A stretch of 24,444 nt of DNA from Anaerolineae bacterium (GTDB lineage Bacteria; Chloroflexota; Anaerolineae; B4-G1). The notes below the pieces were generated by a model. That model was given only the letters and a program-made list of their open reading frames with translations. It had not been told where the DNA came from and made no database searches. Numbering within the stretch: the stretch's first letter is position 1; each line of letters starts with the position of its first letter. A program made the position numbers and the translations under genes. The stretch is from contig JAUXFI010000005.1 in NCBI GenBank assembly GCA_030620125.1, forward strand, positions 1 to 24,444. Direction: 5' to 3'. Positions 7,523 through 16,170 of this stretch are shown piece by piece.

Positions 7523-9460
7523 ATGGCAAGAAAGAAGGAACAGGCGGTCAATGGAATTGAGCAGTACGGCGCTGACGCCGTCCAGGTGCTGGAGGGACTA
7601 GAGGCGGTTCGCCGGCGGCCGGGGATGTACGTCGGCGGCACGGACGTCAAGGCGCTGCACCATCTCGTGTACGAGGTGGTGGATAACTCGATTGATGAAG
7701 CGCTGGCCGGTTCTTGTGATCGCATTGAGGTCACTATTCACCCCGACTCGAGTGTGACGGTGACGGACAATGGGCGGGGTATTCCCACGGCTCCGCACCC
7801 TGAGAAGAAAATCTCAACCCTGCAGTTGGTGATGACCACGCTGCATGCCGGGGCAAAGTTCGACGGTGGCGGCTACAAGGTTTCCGGCGGGCTGCACGGG
7901 GTGGGTGTATCGGCGGTCAACGCGCTTTCCGAGTGGATGGAGGTCGTGGTGGACGATCCCCGCGACGGGCGGCGTCATCGCCAGCGGTACGAGCGGGGCA
8001 TACCGGCTACGCCGGTCAAGGACGTCAGCAAGGCGAAAGGGCAGGGCACCCAGGTCGCGTTCCATTTTGATCCCACCATTTTCAAGGACGTGGACTTTCG
8101 TTTCGACACGCTGGCCCAGCGTATGCGAGAGATGGCCTTCATCACCCGTGGCGTGGCCATGGAATTGGTGGACGAGCGGGTAAAGCCCTTCCCACGCCGG
8201 ATGACGTTCTACTTTGAGGGAGGCATCGAGTCGTTCGTGCGTTATCTCAACCGCAATCGGGAGATTCTCCACAACGTGGTGTATGCCGAGCAGCAGGTGA
8301 ACGGCGTGGGTATTGAGGTGGCGCTGCAATATACCGACGCCTACGCCGAGTCGGTGTATGCCTTTGCCAATACCATCCACACCGTAGATGGTGGTACGCA
8401 CCTGACAGGGTTGCGTTCCGGCCTGACCCGCACGATCAACGACTATGCTCGCAAGGCGAGTCTGCTCAAAGAGAAGGACTCTAACTTTTCCGGCGATGAC
8501 GTGCGCGAGGGGCTAACCGCTATCGTCAGCGTCAAACATCCCGACCCTCAGTTCGAGAGCCAGACCAAGGTAAAGTTGATGAACGCCGAGATCAAGGCGC
8601 TGGTGGAGTCGGTGGTGTCCACCGCGCTGGGCGAGTTCCTGGAGCGGGATACGCGAGCGGCGCGGAGCATTGTCAAAAAGTGTCTCACCTCTTCCCGCGC
8701 GCGGGCGGCAGCGCGCAAGGCGCGCGACCTGGTGATTCGTAAGAGTGTGCTGGAGAGTCTGACCTTGCCCGGAAAACTGGCCGACTGCTCCGAACGGGAC
8801 GCAAATAAGACAGAGGTGTTCATCGTAGAGGGTGATAGCGCCGGTGGTTCTGCCAAGCAAGGACGCGATCGCCATTTCCAGGCCATACTTCCGCTGCGCG
8901 GCAAGATCCTCAACACCGAGCGGGCGCGGCTGAATAGGATATTGAACAATAGAGAAGTGCAGGCGATCATCTCGGCTCTGGGCTGTGGCATCGCCAGCCA
9001 GTTTGACCTCAGTAACCTGCGGTACAACCGCGTCGTGATCATGACCGACGCCGACGTAGACGGGGCCCACATCCGCACGCTGCTTTTGACGTTCTTTTTC
9101 CGCTACATGCAGCCGCTCATCGAGGAGGGACATCTCTTCATCGCTCAACCGCCGTTGTACCGTATCGTGGCTGGCAAGAAGGGGCGCTATGCCTACACGG
9201 AAGCGGAAAAGGACACGATTGTCGAGGAACTGAAGGAGCGGAAAGTCACTCTGCAGCGCTACAAGGGGTTGGGGGAGATGAACCCGGAGCAACTGTGGGA
9301 GACGACGATGAACCCGGAGAAACGCACCCTCTTGCAGGTGACCATTGAGGACGCAGCGGCGGCCGATCGCACCTTTGATATGCTGATGGGCGCCAGTGTC
9401 CCTCCCCGCAAGCGTTTCATCCAGACCCACGCCAAAGAAGTGCGCAACCTGGACGTGTAA
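7523..9460 (+). CDS. gyrB: DNA gyrase subunit B
   Basis: A 645-residue type IIA topoisomerase ATPase subunit. The GHKL ATPase motifs are [10 protein letters not shown] (51-60), TDNGRGIP (81-88) and [12 protein letters not shown] (from 122). The TOPRIM domain has [15 protein letters not shown] (Glu436) and DADVDGAHI (509-517). The C-terminal tail [20 protein letters not shown] is the GyrB rather than ParE form. The protein is the short form, without the long insertion of the E. coli enzyme. I chose ATG 7523, which has GGAG upstream and gives [20 protein letters not shown]; an in-frame GTG at 7490 would add 11 non-conserved residues and falls at the end of the repeat array. With GyrA, encoded elsewhere, it introduces negative supercoils. 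Confidence 0.96.
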   Translation: MARKKEQAVNGIEQYGADAVQVLEGLEAVRRRPGMYVGGTDVKALHHLVYEVVDNSIDEALAGSCDRIEVTIHPDSSVTVTDNGRGIPTAPHPEKKISTLQLVMTTLHAGAKFDGGGYKVSGGLHGVGVSAVNALSEWMEVVVDDPRDGRRHRQRYERGIPATPVKDVSKAKGQGTQVAFHFDPTIFKDVDFRFDTLAQRMREMAFITRGVAMELVDERVKPFPRRMTFYFEGGIESFVRYLNRNREILHNVVYAEQQVNGVGIEVALQYTDAYAESVYAFANTIHTVDGGTHLTGLRSGLTRTINDYARKASLLKEKDSNFSGDDVREGLTAIVSVKHPDPQFESQTKVKLMNAEIKALVESVVSTALGEFLERDTRAARSIVKKCLTSSRARAAARKARDLVIRKSVLESLTLPGKLADCSERDANKTEVFIVEGDSAGGSAKQGRDRHFQAILPLRGKILNTERARLNRILNNREVQAIISALGCGIASQFDLSNLRYNRVVIMTDADVDGAHIRTLLLTFFFRYMQPLIEEGHLFIAQPPLYRIVAGKKGRYAYTEAEKDTIVEELKERKVTLQRYKGLGEMNPEQLWETTMNPEKRTLLQVTIEDAAAADRTFDMLMGASVPPRKRFIQTHAKEVRNLDV

Positions 9461-9462
9461 CG

Positions 9463-9477
9463 TTGGTGGTGGTTTTC
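9463..9477 (+). repeat. Dispersed repeat fragment just after gyrB
   Basis: TTGGTGGTGGTTTTC starts 3 bases after the gyrB stop. It matches 14 of 15 bases of TTGGTGGTGGTCTTC at 2150-2164, which abuts the inverted-repeat arm after sppA. Both copies sit right behind a + strand gene, suggesting pieces of one dispersed element. The rest of the 96-base gap to the convergent kinase gene shows no clear intrinsic terminator. Confidence 0.5.
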
Positions 9478-9556
9478 GTAGGAGGATTCTCCAGGACTCG
9501 ATCTCGGCTTTTGTCCCTGTCATTAGGGTGCCGAACGGAGCCGCACCTGGGGATGC

Positions 9557-11848
9557 TCACTCCTCGACAATTGGCTCTACTGAGCTCACCGTCTTTGGCA
9601 GGGTAAAGTAAAAGGTGCTGCCCCGACCGACTTTGCTCTCCACCCACACTTTGCCACCGTGGGATGCGATCACCTCTTTGACGATTGCAAGTCCTAACCC
9701 CACGCTACCGAAGCGGCGCGTTCTCGAAGGGTCTACCTCGTAGAAACGTTCAAAGATGCGTGCCTGGGCCTCCTCGGGGATGCCGATACCTTCGTCCTGC
9801 ACTGCAACCTGAATAGCATCGTCACGGTCTTGCACACTCACCGTCACCGTGCCCCCATCAGGGCTGTATTTGATGGCGTTGCTGATCAGATTGTCAAAGA
9901 CCTGCATCAGCTTTCGGGAGTCGGCCAACACCTGGGGGAGGTCAGCGGGTGTCTCGGCGCGAAGCGTGACGTGGGTGGCCTGGGCTGTCGCCTCGGCCCC
10001 TCGCAGCGCAGCCCGCACCAGGTTGGGCAGCGAGATGGGCGCCAGTGTATCCAGGCTGATCTCTGGGTGTTCCAGCATGACGATGTCCTCTGCCATCCGG
10101 GCCAGCAGGCTGGTTTTCTCCAGCACAATTCTCATGCTCTCCCGCATCTGTTCTGTCAGAGGGCCCAGGTCGCCCTGGAGCGCCAGTGTGACGTATCCTT
10201 TGATGAACGTCAGCGGCGCTCGTAGGTCGTGGGAGACGTCCTGCACAAACTCGGCCCTTTGACGATCAGTATCTCGCAGTTCCTCGTAGGCCTGGTGTAG
10301 TTGCTCGGCTCGTTCTTTCAGTTCCTGGTAGAGTCGCGTGTTCTCTACAGCCACCGCCGCCTGATCCGCGATGGCTTGCAGTAAGCGCTCCTCTGCCTCG
10401 TTGAAGGGTGGAGGGCCAAAGCGTCCCAGGGCGATAACGCCCAGGCAGCGATCTTCGTAGCGGAGTGGGGCGTGGAGAATGCTGCGGGGCGGGCGGGTTC
10501 GGAGATAGTGTACTCTGCTGTCGGCGCTGGTATCCTCCACGCGGAGTGTCTTGCGGTTGCGCACGACCCAACCCGGGTGGCGCTCCAGCGCCGTTTGTTC
10601 CGCCCTCTCCCTCTCCTCTAGGGTGAGTTCCAAGGCGGCGATTATGCGCATACGCTCGACCGGTTGCGCCTCGTAGAGGTAGAGCGCATAGCCGTCGAAG
10701 GAGATGATGGGCGCAAGCAACTCGAGCAGTGGCGACAGGACGTCTTCGGGGGCTGCGGGCCGGGTCAGACGCTGGCTGATCTCGGCCAGCACGCGGAATG
10801 TCTCGGCCTGCTGGCGGGTTTTCTGGTACAGCCGGGCGTTCTCCAGTGCCACGGCCGCCTGCGAGGCAATCATCCGCAGGATCTCTGCGTGCCCGCTGTC
10901 AAAGGCGTTGCGCTGGTCATAGTTATGGAGCGCGATGACGCCCAGTACCTTTTCCCCGACGATCATCGGCACGCCGAGCCAGGAGAGGCTGGGATGGTCA
11001 ATATCTCCCAGACCCATAGCCTGGCTTTCTTGAGATATGTCGTCCAGCAGTATTGGCTTTTGCGCGCTGACGACGTATCGGATGAGTCTCTCTTCGTGCT
11101 TTCGGGCAGGGTCTTTTTCGATTCGTCCATCGCGGTGACAAAGGGGAAAGGTGAGTTGGCCTGTCTCCTCGTCTAGCAATGCGACGCAAAAGTTGCTCAC
11201 GTCTACTAGCCGGCTTGCCTGGCGGCGGATTTCCTCCAGGAGGCGATCTACGTCGAGGCGGGCATTGATGGCGCGTCCCATCTCGTTGAGGGCTGACAGT
11301 TCCTCGGCGCGGCGCTCGGCGGCTTGCGCGGCGTCAATGCGACGCTGTCCCAGTGTCCCGGCTACCACGCCGGTCAATAGCAGCAGCCCGACGTTGATCG
11401 CCAGGCGCACCAGCGGTTCCAAGGCCAGCGAGCGCCCCAGCGCCAGCAGCGTCAGCAGCGATATCATTGAGAGCAGGACACACTGCATAGCCCCCCGGCG
11501 TCCGTGGTGGAGTGCCCCCGTGGTGATGTAGACGGCGTACAGCGGCAGGTAGGGGCTGGCTAGTCCCCACGAGAGGTGGAGGCCGGCCGTGATGCAGGCC
11601 AGGTTGCCCAGGTAACCGACCCAGTCAAGGTGATGTGGAAGGTGACCAGACCGTCGCTCCAGCCAGACAAGCGCCAGGTTGAATACCAGGCCCACGGCGA
11701 GCAGGACAGCCAATAGGATAGTCACTGATTGTCCAGCGAGCAACACGCCGACTGCTCCCAAGACGGCAACAGTCGCCAGGGTCATCTGGCTGGCCCACCA
11801 TTCCAGAGATAAGGCTGGCTCGGCGTCACGTGGATGGAAGATGCTCAT
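9557..11848 (-). CDS. Membrane sensor histidine kinase with two GAF domains
   Basis: A 763-residue hybrid of membrane sensor and cytosolic kinase. Residues 20-165 hold five or six hydrophobic segments, followed by a linker helix (170-200) and two GAF domains (about 200-340 and 365-505). Both GAF domains end in the characteristic QAAVALENARLYQ or QAAVAVENTRLYQ helix. The HisKA domain carries the phosphoacceptor His540 in DVSHDLRAPLTFIKGY. The ATPase has the N box (DNLISNAIKYSPDGG), G1 (DEGIGIPE) and G2 (GLGLAIVKEVI). No response regulator is adjacent, so its partner lies elsewhere. It starts 3 bases after the hydrolase gene stop and is almost certainly co-transcribed with it. The GAF ligands cannot be predicted. 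Confidence 0.93.
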   Translation of the reverse strand: MSIFHPRDAEPALSLEWWASQMTLATVAVLGAVGVLLAGQSVTILLAVLLAVGLVFNLALVWLERRSGHLPHHLDWVGYLGNLACITAGLHLSWGLASPYLPLYAVYITTGALHHGRRGAMQCVLLSMISLLTLLALGRSLALEPLVRLAINVGLLLLTGVVAGTLGQRRIDAAQAAERRAEELSALNEMGRAINARLDVDRLLEEIRRQASRLVDVSNFCVALLDEETGQLTFPLCHRDGRIEKDPARKHEERLIRYVVSAQKPILLDDISQESQAMGLGDIDHPSLSWLGVPMIVGEKVLGVIALHNYDQRNAFDSGHAEILRMIASQAAVALENARLYQKTRQQAETFRVLAEISQRLTRPAAPEDVLSPLLELLAPIISFDGYALYLYEAQPVERMRIIAALELTLEERERAEQTALERHPGWVVRNRKTLRVEDTSADSRVHYLRTRPPRSILHAPLRYEDRCLGVIALGRFGPPPFNEAEERLLQAIADQAAVAVENTRLYQELKERAEQLHQAYEELRDTDRQRAEFVQDVSHDLRAPLTFIKGYVTLALQGDLGPLTEQMRESMRIVLEKTSLLARMAEDIVMLEHPEISLDTLAPISLPNLVRAALRGAEATAQATHVTLRAETPADLPQVLADSRKLMQVFDNLISNAIKYSPDGGTVTVSVQDRDDAIQVAVQDEGIGIPEEAQARIFERFYEVDPSRTRRFGSVGLGLAIVKEVIASHGGKVWVESKVGRGSTFYFTLPKTVSSVEPIVEE

Positions 11849-11851
11849 TGG

Positions 11852-13138
11852 CTATAACTCATCCAGTCGTACCATCAGCAGCGGCACGAGCATCTCCTCC
11901 GGCGTCAGGCTGCCGTGGTGGCCGTGGAACGGCACCGGCTCTTCCTTGACCAGTAGCCGGCTGTTGTCCTGCGCCAGGAGTAAAAAGTCGCCCAGGCGGG
12001 ACCGCAACTCGGGGGTGGGCTCGTCGGCGCCAAAGAGTCCTGCCTCCAGCGCCTGCTCCATTTCTATGAGCAGGAAGCGGCCGGCCAGGTGCTCGGCGAC
12101 GTAGGCGCGCAGGGGTTCGGTCTGGCCGGGGCGGACGTAGAGGTAGGCGGCGCGAGGCTCGCCGGCCGGGGGGAGGAGCAGCGTCTGCTGAAGGGCCGGG
12201 TGGTCAGAAAGGCGCATGATCCGCTCGGGCGGCGTCGTGGTCTGGCCGTGGTCGGCGGTGATGATGAGCAGTGTTCCCTCCCGCGCCGCCGCCGGGAGGT
12301 GAGCCAGAAAGTCCTCCTCCAGCGAGCGGGCCAGGTGGCGCATCGCGGCTCGGAAAGGCTCACTCTCTGGCCCGTAGACGTGGGCGACGTTGTCGGTGTT
12401 GCCCCAGTAGGTGCTGACGAGAAGGGGTTGCCCCTGCCGCTGGAGGAGGGTGTGGCGCAGGTTGATCCACATGTCGCTGAAGCCGACGTACCCCCGCACG
12501 CTTGTCATCCCGCGCAGAAAGATATGGGTGAGGCCACCTCCGATAAAGTGCAGGTGGGTGTGAGCGACGGTCTGCACCCCGCCGGCGGTCAACTGCTGGG
12601 CCAGGCTGGGGACAGTGACGAACTTTTCCGGCTCCCAGCCCCAGTTCAGCAGTTCTTCGGGCTGCTTGTGGGCGGCGGGGCAGAGGCCCAGCATGTTGGC
12701 AAGCGTGCCTTGTTCGGAGAGCAGCAGTCTGGTGCCGAGGAAGCCGTGGCCCAGCGGCGTGCGCCCTGTCCAGATCGTTGTCAGTGCGGCGACGGTGGTG
12801 GAGGGAAAGACGGAGGTGAGAGGGACGAGCCGGCCTGCCTGGGCCAGGCGGCGGAAGGCGGAGTCCTCGCTGTCCAGATGGCGTCGGAGTTGCAGGTAGC
12901 CGACCGCGTCGAGGAGGACGAGGACGACGCAGCGCACGTCTGCGGCCAAGTCGGCCCAGAGGTGGGTGGGGAGCGGCGGCGCGGCGCCGGCCAGTTCCAC
13001 GCCCAGCAGCGCGGCGATGGTGACGGGGAGGTTGGCGATGGAGTAGCCGTCGTAGTGGGGCAGGATGAAGTCATCAGGCAGCATCTCCTCCAGGCCAGGG
13101 AGGCGGTGGGTGCGGAGGGTGTGTTCGATGGTCTCCAA
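11852..13138 (-). CDS. Alkaline phosphatase superfamily phosphodiesterase/hydrolase
   Basis: A 428-residue metallo-hydrolase of the alkaline phosphatase superfamily, type I phosphodiesterase/nucleotide pyrophosphatase branch. Metal ligands and nucleophile are recognisable: Asp77 (LVLLDAVG), the nucleophile in FPSTTVAALTTIWTG (Thr115), Asp249 and His253 (NTDNVAHVYGPE), Asp296 and His297 (ITADHGQT), and a late histidine in FHGHHGSLTPEEMLVPL. There is no signal peptide, so a cytosolic role is likely; the substrate is unknown. The start is TTG 13138, chosen because GGAG lies 8 bases upstream. That GGAG and the TTG are themselves part of the heptameric array filling the gap from the M32 gene. The histidine kinase follows after 3 bases. 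Confidence 0.85.
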   Translation of the reverse strand: METIEHTLRTHRLPGLEEMLPDDFILPHYDGYSIANLPVTIAALLGVELAGAAPPLPTHLWADLAADVRCVVLVLLDAVGYLQLRRHLDSEDSAFRRLAQAGRLVPLTSVFPSTTVAALTTIWTGRTPLGHGFLGTRLLLSEQGTLANMLGLCPAAHKQPEELLNWGWEPEKFVTVPSLAQQLTAGGVQTVAHTHLHFIGGGLTHIFLRGMTSVRGYVGFSDMWINLRHTLLQRQGQPLLVSTYWGNTDNVAHVYGPESEPFRAAMRHLARSLEEDFLAHLPAAAREGTLLIITADHGQTTTPPERIMRLSDHPALQQTLLLPPAGEPRAAYLYVRPGQTEPLRAYVAEHLAGRFLLIEMEQALEAGLFGADEPTPELRSRLGDFLLLAQDNSRLLVKEEPVPFHGHHGSLTPEEMLVPLLMVRLDEL

Positions 13139-13169
13139 TCGCTAATCTCCAATCTCTAATCTCTAATTC
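13135..13169 (-). repeat. Heptameric array filling the M32 to hydrolase gap
   Basis: Read on the + strand the units are CCAATCG, CTAATCT, CCAATCT, CTAATCT, CTAATTC (consensus CYAATCT). On the coding strand the array begins with the base after the TAG stop of the M32 gene and runs into the TTG start of the hydrolase. It therefore makes up the whole intergenic region and supplies the GGAG ribosome binding site. Confidence 0.8.
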
Positions 13170-14675
13170 CTACAGCCCATAAATCTCGGCGTACTTTTCT
13201 TGCAAGTAGGCCAGGAAAGGAGCGGCGTTCATCTGCTCGCCGGTGACGCGCTGTACCAGTTCGACGGGCGTGAATTTTTTGCCGTGCGTGTGGATGTTAT
13301 CGCGCAGCCAGCTCAGCAGTGTGTCGAATTGTCCTTTTGCGATTTGCTCCGGCAGGTCAGGTATCTCTTCCAACGCCTGGTTGTAGAATTGTACCGAGAG
13401 CAGGTTGCCGAGGGCGTAGGTGGGGAAGTAGCCCAGGTAGCCATCGGCCCAGTGGACGTCCTGGAGTACGCCTTGCGCGTCGTCGGGAGGAGTGACACCC
13501 AGGTACTCTTCCATTTTCGCGTTCCACGCCTGCGGCAGGTCGGCCACCGACAACTGCCCTGCCAACAGTTCTTGCTCCAGTTCGAAGCGCAGGAAGATGT
13601 GCAGGTTGTAGGTCACCTCGTCGGCCTCGACGCGGATGAGGGAAGGCTCGACTTTGTTGAGGGCGCGGTAAAAGGTGTCCAGGTCCACCCCTGTCAATTG
13701 TCGGGGGAAAAAGTCGCGCAGCCTGGGGAGGTAGTGCATCCAAAAGTTGCGGCTACGGGCCACAATGTTCTCCCAGAGGCGGGACTGGGACTCGTGGACG
13801 CCAAAGGATGCGCCGTCGAAGAGAGGGGTGCGGCCGATTTCGATACGCATCCCCTGCTCGTAGAGCGCGTGCCCTCCCTCGTGGACGGTGCCGAACAGGC
13901 CAGACTGGAAGTGGTCTGGCAGGATGCGCGTGGTGATGCGCACGTCGTGGGGGGGAAAGCCGGTGGTGAAAGGGTGGGCGGAGCGATCCTGCCGCCCATA
14001 CGTAAAGTCAAAGTTCATATCTTGCAGTACCAGCGTGCCGAAATCCCATTGAGCCTGGTCTGGGTATTCCTGATCGAAAACAGTTTCGTCTACCGGCCTG
14101 CCGCGGTCGGCGATGGCCTGAATGAGGGGGATGAGGCTGGATTTGACTTGCTCAAAGATGGCTGCTACCTGCGTCGTCTTCATCTCTGGCTCGTACCGAT
14201 CCAGCAGGGCGTCGTAGAGGCAATCCTCGTATCCCAGCGCTTCGGCGTACTGGATAGTGAGGTCCACGACGCGCTCCAGGTGTGGCTGGAACTGGGCAAA
14301 GTCGGACTCGGCGCGGGCCTTTACCCAGGCTTCGAAGGCCAGGGCGCAAGCGCGGGTGCGCTCGGCTACGAGCGACTCCGGCACGCGACGCAGTTTGTCG
14401 TACTCGCGTTGCGTTACGCGCACCAGGCTGGCGTCGTCGGATTCATAGGGCAGGTCAGCGGTCTCGGCGGCGGCCTCTTCGAGCAGTTGGCCGATCTCGT
14501 CGGCGACAAAGAGGCTGTGCGCGAGGGCCTGCAACGTCGCGAGTTGGTATGCACGGGCGTCACCACCGCCTGGGGGTAGGTTTACTTGTTGGTCCCATCC
14601 CAGGACGGCAGTAGCAGCGCCAAGATCAGATACCTGCGCCAGGCGTTCTTTCAGTTGTTCAAGATTGGCGTTCAC
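13170..14675 (-). CDS. M32 family (Taq-type) metallocarboxypeptidase
   Basis: A 501-residue zinc carboxypeptidase of family M32, expected to remove C-terminal residues from peptides in the cytosol. The HExxH zinc site is FGTVHEGGHALYEQG (His265, Glu266, His269). It is followed by the family hallmark GVHESQSRLWEN, whose Glu295 should be the third ligand. The upstream DVRITTR block is also typical, and the length matches the usual 490-510. I chose GTG 14675 because AGAGGAGG lies 6 bases before it and the product begins NANLEQLKERL, as in homologues. An ATG 39 bases further upstream would add residues that overlap this ribosome binding site. A strong promoter lies about 150 bases upstream. Confidence 0.93.
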   Translation of the reverse strand: MNANLEQLKERLAQVSDLGAATAVLGWDQQVNLPPGGGDARAYQLATLQALAHSLFVADEIGQLLEEAAAETADLPYESDDASLVRVTQREYDKLRRVPESLVAERTRACALAFEAWVKARAESDFAQFQPHLERVVDLTIQYAEALGYEDCLYDALLDRYEPEMKTTQVAAIFEQVKSSLIPLIQAIADRGRPVDETVFDQEYPDQAQWDFGTLVLQDMNFDFTYGRQDRSAHPFTTGFPPHDVRITTRILPDHFQSGLFGTVHEGGHALYEQGMRIEIGRTPLFDGASFGVHESQSRLWENIVARSRNFWMHYLPRLRDFFPRQLTGVDLDTFYRALNKVEPSLIRVEADEVTYNLHIFLRFELEQELLAGQLSVADLPQAWNAKMEEYLGVTPPDDAQGVLQDVHWADGYLGYFPTYALGNLLSVQFYNQALEEIPDLPEQIAKGQFDTLLSWLRDNIHTHGKKFTPVELVQRVTGEQMNAAPFLAYLQEKYAEIYGL

Positions 14676-14831
14676 GTTTGCCTCCTCTTGTGTTGTGTAA
14701 AGTCGCTGCTCCATTCGAGTGGGGCCAGGGGTCCGGCCACTACTATCTACGGCAAGATGGCAAAGACCCGTGCCGGGAAGCCAGAACCATCTTTTGGAGC
14801 AGCAAATTTGCGCAAGGTGTGTAGAGGGATT

Positions 14832-14860
14832 ATTATACAGCAGGTTGCGTGGAATACCAA
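14832..14860 (-). promoter_or_regulatory. Sigma-70 type promoter for the M32 carboxypeptidase gene
   Basis: On the - strand there is TTGGTA, a 17-base spacer, then a perfect TATAAT. Transcription would begin near 14825 and leave a leader of about 150 bases before GTG 14675. The promoter probably drives the carboxypeptidase, hydrolase and GAF kinase genes together. The 283-base gap (14715-14997) holds nothing else I can support apart from a weak CCGGC/GCCGG hairpin near 14952-14970. Confidence 0.6.
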
Positions 14861-14997
14861 ACTGGAGGCGCGTGATGTGGCGGTCGAACGCTGCCTCGGA
14901 GGGAGGGCGGTGGAAGAGTGAGCGTGGTTCAATTGATCCTGACGGCGAGAGCCGGCAGTTTCCCAGCCGGACGTGCCAGTTTCAAACCCCAAGATGT

Positions 14998-15372
14998 TTA
15001 CCCGAGGGTCGTTTGGATCAGTATACCTAAAGCGATGGACACAATTCCAACTACACTCATCAGAACTAGAAAGGCGTAGCTTTTGTCCGTGTCATTTATC
15101 TCTCGCCTTGTGCGTTCTTGGATGTTGTCTACCCCCGCCGACGCGGCATGCTGATAGCTGAAACTCCGGGTCAGGCCCCAGTTACCCATGAGGCTACAGA
15201 GACCGAGGGACATGGCTAACACACCGGCCAGCATCAGGCCATTTCCGTAGTAGTAGGCCGTGCGCCAGCCGCCGAACCAGCATACCAGGCCGGTGGTGGC
15301 AAAGATACCCAGGTCAATGAGCGCGACGTTCCTCAGAAATCGCAAGATGGCTGCGCGAGTTTGCTTTTCCAT
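14998..15372 (-). CDS. Small membrane protein of unknown function
   Basis: A 124-residue protein with three predicted membrane helices: about 13-34 (NVALIDLGIFATTGLVCWF), 41-63 (YGNGLMLAGVLAMSLGLC) and 100-120 (FLVLMSVVGIVSIALGILI). A charged loop (about 78-97) precedes the last helix. It matches no family I recognise. ATG 15372 has a strong AGGAGG upstream, which overlaps the end of the response-regulator gene, so the two genes are in one operon. The neighbouring SPFH and signalling genes suggest a membrane-related accessory role, but that is inference. Confidence 0.75.
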   Translation of the reverse strand: MEKQTRAAILRFLRNVALIDLGIFATTGLVCWFGGWRTAYYYGNGLMLAGVLAMSLGLCSLMGNWGLTRSFSYQHAASAGVDNIQERTRREINDTDKSYAFLVLMSVVGIVSIALGILIQTTLG

Positions 15373-15381
15373 TTTTTCCTC

Positions 15382-16071
15382 CTACTCTTTCATCAACCCT
15401 TCGCGCCAGGCGTAAACCGCTGCCTGGGTGCGGTCGGAGAGGTGCAATTTGCCCAGCAGGTTGCTGACGTGCGCCTTCACTGTCCGCTCGGTGATGACCA
15501 GTTCGGCTCCGATCTCGGCGTTGCTGTAGCCCTGGGCGATGAGCCGGAGCACTTGCATTTCACGCGCGGTCAGGTCGGCTGCCGGGTCGCGGGTCTGGGT
15601 GGGCGTGGTGACCTCGGCCATCAGCCGCTGGGCGATGCGTGGGTGTAGGATGGCCTCGCCCCGGCTGGCGGCGTGGATGGCGTGGAGCACTGTCTCGGCG
15701 TCGGCGTCCTTGAGCAGGTAGGAGAGCGCGCCGGCCTTGATGGCCGCAAAGATCAGTTCGTCCTGGGCAAAGCTGGTCAACACCACCACTTGGGTGCGGG
15801 GGCTGATCTGGCGGATGCGACGGGTGGCCTGCACGCCCCCCTGGTCCGTGGGCTCGGTCCCCGGCTGCAACGGCAGCACCAGGTCCATCAGCACCACGTC
15901 GGGGACGTGCTCGGTCACGCCTTCCACGGCGCTCTGTGCGTCGCCTGCCTCGCCCACGAGGGTGATTTCCGAGTGGGCGCTCAGGTAGAAGCGCAGTCCT
16001 TTGCGTACCACGTCGTGGTCGTCCACCACGAAGACGGTGATGCGCTCATCCCCCTCAGTCTCTCTACTCAT
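15382..16071 (-). CDS. NarL/LuxR family response regulator
   Basis: A 229-residue DNA-binding response regulator. The receiver domain (about 11-140) has Asp17/Asp18, phosphoacceptor Asp63 in VLMDLVLP, Thr99 and Lys121 (LLKDAD). The LuxR-type helix-turn-helix (about 163-226) has the usual LTAREMQVLRLIAQGYSN and ITERTVKAHVSNLLGKL. The loop after Asp63 is longer than normal: about eight extra residues (QPGTEPTD) separate the usual P from GGVQATRRI. Regulators of this type pair with HisKA_3 kinases, which fits the kinase two genes upstream. The start ATG lies inside an octameric repeat; no good ribosome binding site is visible. Confidence 0.93.
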   Translation of the reverse strand: MSRETEGDERITVFVVDDHDVVRKGLRFYLSAHSEITLVGEAGDAQSAVEGVTEHVPDVVLMDLVLPLQPGTEPTDQGGVQATRRIRQISPRTQVVVLTSFAQDELIFAAIKAGALSYLLKDADAETVLHAIHAASRGEAILHPRIAQRLMAEVTTPTQTRDPAADLTAREMQVLRLIAQGYSNAEIGAELVITERTVKAHVSNLLGKLHLSDRTQAAVYAWREGLMKE

Positions 16072-16170
16072 CTACTCATTACTTTGACAATGGCACATTG
16101 TAGGTCGGATTTGCCTATCCGACCAGTGGCGGTTAGCAAAACCGCCCTACTCATTTACTTGTTTACTTAT
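16064..16170 (-). repeat. Octameric array interrupted by a double hairpin, SPFH to response-regulator gap
   Basis: On the + strand, CTACTCAT occurs at 16064-16071 and 16072-16079. It appears again at 16147-16154, followed by TTACTTGT and TTACTTAT up to 16170. Between them lies a structured insert bounded by GTAGG (16100-16104) and CCTAC (16146-16150). The insert contains two perfect stems: GGTCGGAT/ATCCGACC (16103-16124) and GGCGGTT/AACCGCC (16128-16146). The octamers encode the last residues and stop of the SPFH protein and the start codon of the response regulator. The layout suggests one array later split by a mobile hairpin element. Confidence 0.7.

Noticed and set aside
12089..13159. Long + strand open frame (356 codons) opposite the phosphatase-superfamily gene
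   Set aside because: Low-complexity Gly/Val/Asp-rich product without family motifs; the opposite strand has all metal-site motifs.
13200..14579. Long + strand open frame (459 codons) opposite the M32 gene
   Set aside because: It mirrors the codons of a clear HEGGH-containing peptidase, a common effect in GC-rich genes, and has no recognisable motif.
14676..14714. ATG 14714 as the M32 start
   Set aside because: The added 13 codons include the AGGAGG that serves GTG 14675, and homologues begin at the GTG position.
14952..14970. CCGGC/GCCGG hairpin as terminator of the small membrane protein gene
   Set aside because: Only a 5-bp stem with a 9-base loop and no T-tract.
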